Source of the DNA: Mermis nigrescens
Lineage: Eukaryota; Nematoda; Enoplea; Mermithida; Mermithidae
Assembly (NCBI GenBank): GCA_036768485.1
Contig: JAVLUZ010000154.1
Span: 2,252,529-2,316,528 of the forward strand
Length of the DNA: 64,000 bases
Direction of reading: 5' to 3'
Shown here: positions 46,837-58,000 of the stretch, piece by piece
How positions within the stretch are numbered: position 1 is the first letter of the stretch
Layout of the letters: each line of letters opens with the position of its first letter
Notes under the pieces: model-generated
The model's database searches: none
Told to the model about the DNA's origin: nothing
Seen by the model: only the letters and a program-made list of their open reading frames with translations
Made by a program: the position numbers and the translations under genes

Positions 46837-47585
46837 CAGTGTTTTTTTTGTACAAGGTCCCTTTGTACTTGTACAAAGATGGTCCCCAAAAGTCTTTGTA
46901 CATTTTGTACATGCAAATTTTTGTAGTACAGTAGCGATTTTAGTGTGGTAAAACAGGGTTTTCGACCTTTGGTAGTGTATTTTAGCTAATTTCTGGGTTT
47001 CTGACGCCAAAAATTACTAAACATTATCTGAAATCGGCGCGAAGCGCTAAAAATGTTGACATTTTTCCATTCTAAATGCAAATTCTGCCATTTTAAAGAT
47101 ATATAGGACAAATAATTTATCCAGTTCGGCGCGTAGCGCCGAAAAATTTTGGGAATTTTACACCTTTTCACAGTTTTTGTCTTTCTGAAAATCTTTGTAC
47201 ATTTTGTACACACAAAATTTTTGGGTACTATAATTTGGTACAGCAGCGTTTTTAGTGTGGTAAAAACAGAGTTCTTCGACTTTTCGTAGTGTGTTTTAGC
47301 TAATTTCTGGGTCTCTAAGGGCAAAAATCACTAAGAATCGTCTTAAAACGGCGCGAAGCGCCAAAAAATTTGACTTTTTCACTTTTGAAATGCAATTTCT
47401 GCCATAATAAAGTTATATAGAACACAACAATTGCTAACTTCGGCGCGAAGCGCCGAAAATTTTTCGAATTTTAGACCTTTTTTGCAATTTTTGTCTTCCC
47501 AAAAATCTTTGTACATGTACAAAGACGGTCCCGAAAAGTCTTTATACATCGGGAAAAATCTTTGCCGAGTACAAAAAAAACACTG
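46837..47585 (+). mobile_element. Family-C hAT-like MITE (749 bp), best-preserved copy
   Basis: Perfect 17-bp terminal inverted repeats CAGTGTTTTTTTTGTAC / GTACAAAAAAAACACTG and a perfect 8-bp duplication GTCCCACC (46829-46836, 47586-47593). The interior has two AGTAGCGATTTTAGTGTGG-type blocks, three GGCGCGAAGCGCC-type hairpins and the CTTTGTACATGTACAAAG hairpin. CAGTG termini and 8-bp duplications identify a hAT-type transposition. No transposase is present. Confidence 0.93.
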
Positions 47586-48243
47586 GTCCCACCTATGTAA
47601 CTATCCCAACTGTTTTTTCAAACAACTCCACTAACTCTGGATATTTTTTGATGATTTTTGGACATAGATGTAAAGTCCAATAGGAAACTTATTGACATGA
47701 TTTGGTTGCGTTTGCTTGTACATTGTAAAAGCTACAGAAGTTTGTGTAAACCTTAATTTTTACAGGCGGTCCCGCCTATTTATCCGAACTATTATCTCGC
47801 ATTAGCTCATTTAATTCTTAATATTTTTAACAACCTTTTTGATCGATTTCAGAATGTCTAATTAGGCCATCGATTGACATAGTTTGGCATGAATTGGTAA
47901 TAAACTGTTCAAAATGTAACATTTTCTCAGAACTAATTTTTCTTCGTTATGCAAAACTTGCCGTAATGACTTTTGACCGCAATTTCTCATGAACTTATGT
48001 AAACCCGTTCAACATTTTTTTCGTTGATTCACAAGCATTAGGATACTCAAAATGCATTTTCATCTATTGCTTGAGTGCCTTTATTCCTGGGCTATGCATC
48101 GATCGCAAAATACATTAATTTTAAATAGAAAGACAATCACAAATCTAAGTTTTACACTAAGTTTTGCAGTTTACACAATGAATGAGCAAAACCGACCAAA
48201 CCTTTTCAGTTACAGTGCTCGTCATAAAAGTTGACGCACCATC
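47586..48243. repeat. About 178-bp direct repeat pair and flank (family H)
   Basis: GGTCCCACCTATGTAACTAT near 47585 and GGTCCCGCCTATTTATCCGA near 47768 start two diverged units of about 180 bp. The family-C element inserted in the first unit. Left of it, TACAGGGTGTCCCACC (46821-46836) looks like the broken outer end of this repeat. Confidence 0.5.
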
Positions 48244-48414
48244 ATTGTCACTTTAATGTTATAGGTGATGCGTCGCGAGCGCCGCGTCTTGCTCATTATT
48301 CTCTGTCAACTTGTTTTTATATTACAGTATATTATCTTGTATCATGCCGCTAATGCGGCAACACATTTAGCTATTAATAGCGTCAATAAAAAAGAAACGC
48401 GCACGTGAATTCCA

Positions 48415-48514
48415 NNNNNNNNNNNNNNNNNNNNNNNNNNNNNNNNNNNNNNNNNNNNNNNNNNNNNNNNNNNNNNNNNNNNNNNNNNNNNNNNNNNNNN
48501 NNNNNNNNNNNNNN
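48415..48514. other. Assembly gap (100 N)
   Basis: Exactly 100 N, a conventional placeholder for a gap of unknown size. Sequence left of it (48244-48414) has an AATAAA and a GCATTAGCGGCATGAT palindrome and may be the end of another element. The missing eIF1A exon could lie in this gap. Confidence 0.99.
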
Positions 48515-48982
48515 TGCGAATAATCGGCGAGAATTTTTCAATAAATTGCAGGTACCTACCTATTCATGTAATTTCTACGCGATCGAGGTGACTGCTCGCA
48601 GGCAGGTACCTTTTGAAGCTGCGTATCTATATTCCAAAAGCAAGACTTAATAGTTAATTATTGTAATTATTTTTATTCGCGACATTATGATAAAATATCT
48701 AAAGGCAATTATTATATGCATTCTTATTTGGCATAAAAAGAATAAATATATGCCTAAACATTTTGGGAGCTAAGTTAACAGAATTTTCTAATGATGAAAT
48801 GAATATTGTTGTTAAAATGTAGGTTACTGGACTTATTACCTACCTATTTTTAAATACGAATGCGTCGTGTTCCGGCCGAAATTTAGAATCTAGTTGCAAT
48901 ATGTAGGTATCGAGAGCCAGGCATTCATTCTCAGTGAATCTTTTTTTACGTTTGACATCACAGGTCAAGTTTTATTTCCAGG

Positions 48983-49058
48983 ATGTATAGAATGTCTTAC
49001 TGTGGAATGCAAAACACGTTAGTTGTCGTTTGTTTGATCCACATATTGTTGAATGCAG
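48983..49058 (+). CDS. Signal-peptide exon of EGF-MAM gene
   Basis: ATG at 48983 (or 48992) leads into a hydrophobic core LVVVCLIHILLNA, a good secretion signal. Donor GCAG|GTAAAA gives phase 1. The ATG is preceded by TTTATTTCCAG, which also looks like a 3' splice site, so a 5'-UTR intron or trans-splicing is possible. Confidence 0.65.
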
Positions 49059-52000
49059 GTAAAAAGTACATACCTACTTTACATTACACTCAAATTACTG
49101 TTGCTAAATCAAATTGGGGTTTTTAACAAAAATACGAAAAAAATCAATGAGTTAAAGAAAACATAATTAGCATAAACATGTGAATACCTGTCTTAAAAAG
49201 GAGACTAACTAGTTTTTTTTACTGTAACAGTATTGATTCCGAGCTTGGTGTAAAGTGAGGGTGTAAAGATGTAAAGCTAAGGAACAGTACTAAAAACTAT
49301 ATTGATCTCGATAGAACTTTTCGAACTGTTTTGGCTAGCACTAGAGACACATAAAAATATGCACGCTAAACATATAAAGCTAGAAATTAATATCTTTGGC
49401 AGCTTCAAACCAACATGAATACATTAGTATGCGGTTGGAAGTCGTAAGACGACGAGAAACGATGTATCATGCCTGAAAGACGAAGAATTATCATATCTTT
49501 GACAGGTCATAATTAAGCAGTCATTGAGTTTTGTTCAATCCAAAGTGAGTTAAAAAAAATTTTAGTTAAATAAATTTTATTTGCTGATTCTACACGCATA
49601 CAATAGTTTTGTGGTATATTATTTAAACTTTTTATTATTCTCAATATGTAAACCAGCAATTATTCGATATTTTACATGAAATGTCGACAGGCAAAAACAT
49701 CAGCTTTGACGTGCCACGGGCACGACGATTGCGGTAATCACGCTGTTTGCACTAGTCAAGGAGTCGAAGATGAGCCGAAATGCGTTTGTCTCGATTGGCT
49801 ACTATGGGAACGGAGCTACATGCATAGGTTGTGCTCTGTTTTATGCGATTTCAGTTATTTTTATGTTTTATTTTTGTAATTTTTATTTGTTTGTCAAATT
49901 GCATTCACAGTGCCTTCTTATATACATTGAATCATAGAGCTCCCGGTGACGTGTCATCTAAACAATAATGACAAACGAAATTTTATAATATCCAGGAGAA
50001 CTATGTACGTGGTTGTGGGAAGGAACGAATAAGGGGGAAGTTTGGAAAATGAGAAATTTTCTGGGAAAAATAAAGCAGAAACGAATGTCAGATTCAGTTG
50101 AAATCAAATATTTTCTGCAAAAGGCGCTTAAAAATTAAGACGCTGATTAACTAAATGTAGTTTCTAGGCTATTTTAGCATTTATCCGATTTTCGAGGTCA
50201 CGTTGACTCATAAGAAGGATATTAATTGATTCCCAGGTCAACTAATTATGGTCAAGAAGGCTCTAGAATGGAAAAAAGACAGATTGTCTTGGGCAAAATA
50301 AGGCAAAATGAAGGCCGAAAATTTATGAAAATCAAATCTTTTCTGCAAAAGTGTTAAAAAATTATCATCATAGGTAGCGCGTTAGCGCGTACCATAACAT
50401 ACTTGGGTACCCCTAACACCTGTGCCCCCTACAGCTATAACAGGACACATCTAGAAGGTGTGGTTTTTTAAAAATAGATAATAAAAAATTGCTGCTTGTG
50501 TTCTTTTGTTTTTCTTGAAACGCAAAACTGGCTGTGTAAAGAAGGTGTAAAGTTTTCGTGTAACGTTATAACATAGGATGAATTTTCGGAGGTTTTTTAG
50601 ACGGCATGTGGACAACTCAGCATTGACTCCTCAAATAAATTAATGGCACAGATTTGTAGAGGAAGGGATGCTCCAAATAGCGTTTTTTTGTTTGTTGAAA
50701 TTCGCATTAGTTCTCGAATGGGAGTGTAAAGAGTGCGAAAATCTGGGGTGAAAAAGCACATTTTGGTCGAGTTTTCAACCTGCTTATGTCTGATACTAAC
50801 TCCGGTTATGAGTTTTTAAAAATGTTTTCGGACAGAAATGTAGAGCGGATCAAGGGCTACATTCAGCATATAAGCAAAGTCTTTTACGCTCTATGGTGAG
50901 TTAGATCCTGGGGTTTAAAGTTTACACTCTAGTCGATGGTGTAAAAGACATGATTTTTAACTAAGATTTCTCTGCCAAATTTTTCCGCTTTTGAGTCAGG
51001 GTAAATTTGAATACAGCAGTAATAAAGTGCCTTCCAGGGGCTACACATCGCAGCAAACCGCATTTTAAAAAAACGCAATATTTGAGTTATTTATGGGGTG
51101 TAAAGTTCGAAATCAGAGGTAAAAAATGGGCGAAAAAACACGTTTTTTCCGAATTTTGATCAATAAATCATACCAAATAATTTTTGCAAGAGAATTTTTG
51201 GCACATCAGGAATGTACTACGATTTAAAAGCTACAAATTGTACCAAACCGAATTTCTTTAAACTCAATGGGGAGTTCGGTAAGGAATTTTAAAGTTTACA
51301 GTGTTCTAAATGATGAAAAATACGTTTTTGTTGTGTTTTTTGTTCGCCAATTTCTCCGTCCAGAAGTCGGGATAAGTCCAATAGAATAAAAATAAAGTGC
51401 TTTATATCGGTTGCATGTCAAAGCAAATTGTCTATACACTAATATTTAGCGAGTGTAAAGTCAAAAATCTGGTGTTTAAAATGCGTTTCTGTCTTGTTTT
51501 TTCTGCTTGCTTCTCCGGTTATGAGTCAGGGACACGATTATCAAGTTTAGAAATGGACCAGGAACCAAATTTGATATGCCAGTCCGGCGCATATGTTTAC
51601 ATTCTACAGTGTTGTGAAGTGGTTTACACCGATTGTTAGTTTGCCCATAGAACATTATGGAGACTTAATTTTTTTCATAAATATTAATCGTAATATCGGA
51701 ACAATATCAAAATTACGAATCTGACCAAAATCTTCTTTACACTAGGTGTTTACATGAAGTTTACACTACATATGTATTTATCTTCGTTTTTGAGCATTTT
51801 AGAAAGCTAATTTTTTCCTGGAGTCTGAAAATCTTTAAAGAATCAAATGTGAGACGTCACGTAGGCGCGTTTGTTTACATCCAAAAGTGATGTAAAGTAG
51901 TTTACAATCATTGTTTATTTGTCCTCAGACTATTGTAGACATGCAATTTTTTCATAAATGTTGATAATAATATCCGAGTAATATCAGATTTACAAATCGG

Positions 52001-55000
52001 AATAAAATCCTCTTCACACTAGGCGGTTGAGTAAAGTTTACACTGCTAATTAATCTTCGTTCTAGAGCTTTGCAAAAACCTGAATTTTTTGCCGAAATCT
52101 GAAAATTTAACTAAAACCTTCTTTACACTTGTTGCTAGTGTAAAGTTTACACTACATAATAAACTTCATTCTAGAGCCTCACAGTAACTTATTTTTTCCC
52201 TAAAGTCGTAAAATATATATGGAAACAGATGTGATACGTCTGCTAGGGGCGCATGAAGACTAGTGTAAAGTGATTAACACCTAATGTTAATTTGTTCTTA
52301 GAACATTATAGAGGTTTCATTTCTCAATAAATGCTGATCGTTATCTCAGAGCAATATCGAAATTATTAATCCCACTAAAATTCTTTTCACTCTTGTGTAA
52401 AGTTTAAAATGTAAATTAAGTTGAGCTCTAGAAAGTTTTGGAAGCATATTTCTTTACAGGATGTTCTACGTAACATAAGAATTACTAATCAGAATGTTTG
52501 TTTCTTCTACAACTAGTAGCTTTGTAAAGTTTAAACTATTCAATTATTAGAAGAACCGCACAGTAAATGAAATCTAGTATTGTATTTCCAAATCCTGCTA
52601 ATTAAGTAGGGTACTAGCAAAGAAAAATGCTCCGATGGAACAAAATAGGGGAATATACTTGGGATTGTGAATTATCGCAGGATGTAAAAGGAGGGGACTA
52701 GGAAAAATCTCCCTATGTCATATGCCAAAAATCGCAAAATATGTTAAAAATCAGACTTTCTCTAAACAATGCAAAAAATCGAAGTATATTCTGCGGCCTT
52801 TGAAAAATGTAATAGTTTAGTAAACAATTGTTGTAGATATGTGTAAAAGAGTATCTACATAAGGTCTGTTGCACGTCAGCTTCCGTGTTTCCTACTGCTT
52901 TGAACCAACAATATCATCGATTGTCTTGAATGCATCGATATGTACTATTTCATTCAATTCGCTTAGCTACTGCATTGTCAATTCGCTGCTTTTTTCAATC
53001 AATTTTTTGGTAATTTGAATATTGCTTGCACTTTGACACTTAGAATGGCTGTATCTGCTAAGTGACATGCTTAGTAATAATGAAATACGAACAACTTAAT
53101 TATGATTTGTTAACAGCATTTCACTTTCAGTCACATTATTAAACAACTCAAAGTTGAATGAAGTCTGCAAAAAGTTGCATTATGTAATATGCTTTTAAGA
53201 TATTATGTCAATCAGAGAAAATTATTTTAAAATAATACGTTTTTTTCAGAGACCGCAGAATATACTTCGATTTTTTGCATTGTTTAGAGAAAGTCTGATT
53301 TTTAACATATTTTGCGATTTTTGGCATATAACATAGGGAGATTTTTCCTAGTCCCCTCCTTTTACATCCTCGATAATTCACAATCCCAAGTATATTCCCC
53401 TTTTTTGTTCCATCGGAGCATTTTTCTTTGCTAGTAAAGTGCTATTTAATGCTATTTAATGTAATGTCTACGCTATTTTAGCATGTACATGCTATGATTT
53501 ACCTGTGATCATTACATTGACCTGATTTCGATGTAAATTATACTATAATGAATTTTACGAAATTTACGGTATATTTTAAATTTTTAAAACGTGCTTGTCA
53601 GGACCAGGGACCGGTTTCTATAAAGTGATCCAGGCTTAAAATATAAGCCAGACTTAAGTCTGGCTTCGCCAAGCCTGGCTTAAAGAGGTTTTCATAAAAA
53701 AGAGAATTAAGCTCGGCTCAAGCCAGGTTTGAGCCTGACTTTAGCTTGGCTTAAGCTAGGCTTAATCCGGACTCAAGTCTTAATCATGTTATTTTCCAAA
53801 TTTTGAAAGCAAGCCAGGCTTACGCTTGGCTTAAGCCTGGCTTAAGTCTAGATTGTTAATCGGGACTTTGATAGGCTTTTTATAAAATAATTTTGTCAGG
53901 CTTAAAATGACCGTACATAATTCGTATGTATACACACATATATATATATATATACTAGCAAGAGAAAAATGCTCCGATGGAACAAAAAAGATGAATATAC
54001 TTGGAATTGTGGATTATTATGGATGTAAAAGGAGGGGACTAGGAAAAATCTACCTAAAGTCGGAAAATCTGCTAAAAATCACACTTTCTCTAAGCAACGC
54101 AAAAGATCGATGTATATTCTGCGGCCAACAGATTAAAATAAATATTCAACCATAACAATGATTGAAACAGCAGCACGTTAGCTATGCAGTAGCTATGGGA
54201 AATGATATTAAGTAAACTAACAGTCTTCCAAGCCAATTGAATGAAATAGCAAACATCGAAGACAATTGAAGACATGGTTGGTTTAAAACAGTAGGAAACG
54301 CGTAAGTTGACTTGAAACAGACTTAATGTAGATACACTAGCATGCCCTAAACGATTGTGTGCACTAATCAATCGGCTCCTGCTTTGCTTGCTATAATGCT
54401 CATAAAATAAAACAACTTTAAATACAATACCTCTTAGTTTTCTATCAATCAGGTGCCAGCAATTTAAAAAAGTAACCTTGATAGATTTCGTTTATACACT
54501 CTTATCTGAAACTTCGAACATTATTTAAAAAAGACACTTTTTTAGAGGCCGCAGAATATACATCGATTTTTTGCGTTGCTTAGAGAAAGTGTGATTTTTA
54601 GCAGATTTTCCGACTTTAGGTAGATTTTTCCTAGTCCCCTCCTTTTACATCCATAATAATCCACAATTCCAAGTATATTCATCTTTTTTGTTCCATCGGA
54701 GCATTTTTCTTTGCTAGTACACTACTTTTAATTAGCGTGATTTCAGTACATCAGTCAGTAAACACAATCAGTAACATGCCACAATAATGACAACAGTCCA
54801 AGAACGCGGAAAACAATATTGTTCTTAACATCAGCATTATCCTTTTTAAACAAGACAACCTTATTGACACCATCCATTTTCAAATTAAAACTGCATTAAG
54901 TTATTTCTTCTTAATGTGCAGTTCACTTATAATCAAGCACAAAAAATTTAACCAACGAATTCACATTGCAAATCCTCACTCAATCAATACACAAGCACAA

Positions 55001-58000
55001 TGTGTTGTGACTTTTGAAATTGAAAACACCCAATTTTCAATTTTCAAATTGAAAATTGGCAATTTTCAAATTGAAAATTGGGTCAATTTTCAAATTGAAA
55101 ATTGGGTGTTTGAATTTGCGATAAAGAAAATAATCAAAAGATAGTCACTTGGTTTATTTAAGCCGAGTAATAAAATAACGACCGTCCGACCAATTCCAAA
55201 CTAAACGCGACTAATCTGATCACTATAAAAAAGTTTTGAAAAATGAGCTTGCTAAGCGAGAGTTGTAAACCAAGAGAAACTTAAAGTTAAAACCTACCAT
55301 TAAATTATAAGAGAATTATAAAAGATTTTAAACTTCAAGAAAATGGAAAAGGCGGGATGTTGGTAAATTAGAAGGCAAAGATTTTCGGCAAAAATTCAAA
55401 AACTTCACGCAAATATCAAATGTAAGGAACACTAACGCTTTGATTTGGTAGTAAAATAAATTTGTAGTATAGACTACATATTAACAACAAATGAATAGTG
55501 CAAACTTTACACAATTACTAGGTGTACAGAATACTAACAGTTTACGGCTTATTAATGTACATGATTACAATAAAGCTGCATATCTTTGTCGACTTCTGTG
55601 CACAGTAGTGTGATTGCTGGTTCATTTTAAACCACTTTTGCAGGCAATTTACATCAATTAAACGATAGCTCTCCATGTGCAAGATTTTGTGAAACATATT
55701 ATAAACACGGCTAAGAAAGATTTAACTTTAATGCAACCCATTTAAGACAAAATTACATCTCTTCAATGATCTAAGGACACTTGAACATAATTTTTAAATC
55801 ACTTTAGATTACTTTTGAGGGTAAACAAACTCACTTAATTGATGTCTCACATATGAATCCTTGAAAATTTCTTGACTTCAGTTACAAAGTCTCTGCAAGT
55901 CTATCGAATTAAGGTTAACACGTAACGTAAACTTTACACAAACACATAGCGTAAAGAATATTTTAGTCGGATTCGTAATTTTGATATTGCTCCGATATTT
56001 CTTTCAACATTTATGGAAAAATGAGTCTCCATAATGTTTTAAAGACAATAAACATTAGGTTTAAACCACTTTGCAATACTGCTGAGTGTAAGCAAGCGCG
56101 CCCAACTGACGTATATATTTCATTCCCTGTAAATTTTTATATCTCAGGAAAAAATTTCGGTTTTTGCAATGCTCTAGAACAAAGGCTAACATGCAGTGTA
56201 AAAAATTACTCGGATATTATGATCAACATTCATGAAAAAATTATGTCTCTACAATGGTCTGAGGACATATAAACAATGAATGTAAACTACTTTACATCAC
56301 TGTTGGATGTAAACAAACGCGCCTACGTGACGTCTCACATTTGATCCTTTGAAAACTTCTAGGCTCCAAGAAAAAATTAGGTTTCTGGAATGCTCAAAAA
56401 CGAAGATAAATACATATGTAGTGTAAACTTCATGTGAACACCTAGTGTAAAGAAGATTTTAGTCAGATTCGTAATTTTGATATTGTTCCGATATTACGAT
56501 TAATATTTATGAAAAAATTAAGTCTACATAATGTTCTATGGGCAAACTAACAATTGGTGTAAACTACTTTACAACACCGTAGAGTGTAAACATATGCGCC
56601 AGACTGGCATATCAAATTTGGTTCCTGGTCCATTTCTAGACTTGATAAACGTGTCCCTGACTCGTAACCGGAGAAGCAGGCAGAAAAAACAAGACAGAAA
56701 CGCATTTCAAACTCCAAATTTTTGACTTTACACTCGCTAAATATTAATGTATAGACAATTTGCTTTGACATGCACCCGATATAAAGCACTTTATTTTTAT
56801 TCTATTAGACTTATCCCGACTTCTGGACGGAGAAAGTGGCGAACAAAAAACGCAACAAAAACGTATTTTCCATCATTTAGAACACTGTAAACTTTAAAAT
56901 TCCGTACCGAACTCCCCATTGAGTTTAAAGAAATTCGGTTTGGTACAATTTGTAGCTTTTAAATCGTAGTACATTCCTGTGTGCCAAAATTCTGTTGCAA
57001 AAATTATTTGGCATGATTTATCAATCAAACTTCGGAAAAAACGTGTTTTTTCGCCCATTTTTTACCTCTGATTTCGAACTTTACACCCCCATAAATAACT
57101 CAATATTGCGTTTTTTTAAATGCGGTTTGCTGCGATGTTTAGCCCCTGTAAGGCACTTTATTAATGCTGTCTTCGATTTGCACTGACTCATAAGCGGAAA
57201 AATTTGGCAGAGAAATCTTAGTTAAAATCCGTTTTTTTACACCATCCACTAGAGTGTAAACTTTAAACCCCAGGATCTAACTCACCATAGAGCATAGAAG
57301 ACTTTGCTTATATGCAGAATGTAGCCCTTGATCCGCTCTACATTTCTGTCAGAAAACATTTTAAAAACCTCATAACCGGAGTTAGTATCGGACATAGGAA
57401 GGTTGAAAACTCGACCAAAAAGTGCTTTTTCACCCCCAGATTTTCGCACTCTTTACACTGCCGTTCGATAACTAATGCGAATTTCAAAAAACAAAAAAAG
57501 TGTCATCTGTAGAATTCATCCCTCTATTATCCTATCCTGTTCAATTCTTCGAGTCATCAATACTCAGTTGTCCACATGCCGCAGTAAAAAGGTCCCAAAA
57601 TTTGTCCTATGTTATAACGTTACACAAAAACTTTACACCTTCTTTACACAGTCAATTTTGAGTTTCAAGAAAAACAAAAAAACACGGGCAGCGAATTTTT
57701 TTATTATCTTTCTTTTAAAAAAAACCGCACCTTCCAGAAGTGTCCCGTTATAGCTGTAGGGGGTGCACAGGTGTTGGGGGTACCCAAGTATATTATAGGT
57801 ACGCGCTAACGCGCTACCTAAGATGTATATGGCTTTAAAATATGACATTAATTTTTCGGTCAAGTCGCTTATTACTTTAATCTATCTCGCATAAAAAATG
57901 AAAAATGGCAGACATATGTTGAAGTCATTAATTATTCAAAACAAAGATAATTTCCTAACATGTACATGATAGAAATTCTGGGAGTTCGGCATCGGCTCTG

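Larger units (their letters stand above)
50373..57818. mobile_element. Palindromic element IR2 (7.4 kb, arms about 2 kb)
   Basis: Perfect 21-bp terminal inverted repeats occupy 50373-50393 and 57798-57818; they begin GGTAGCGCGTTA and are nearly self-palindromic. TA flanks both ends (50371-50372, 57819-57820). Arms of about 2 kb (to about 52430, from about 55910) are diverged reverse complements along their whole length. Arms contain repeated GTGTAAAG / TTTACAC blocks, spaced about 176 bp or multiples of it on the outer side and about 280-370 bp on the inner side. The 3.5-kb centre holds two TA-flanked MITEs, a Penelope-like 3' fragment and families E and F. No transposase ORF was recognised. 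It lies in the EGF-MAM gene intron. Confidence 0.85.

Noticed and set aside
48244..48660. Possible LTR end or terminal exon around the N gap
   Set aside because: A polyadenylation-like AATAAA and a short ORF (to the TAA at 48650) exist, but the gap hides the context; nothing could be confirmed.
51397..56789. Near-identical 80-codon ORFs at 51397-51639 (+) and 56547-56789 (-)
   Set aside because: They are the two arms of IR2; the frames are not open over the rest of the arms and no motif is present.
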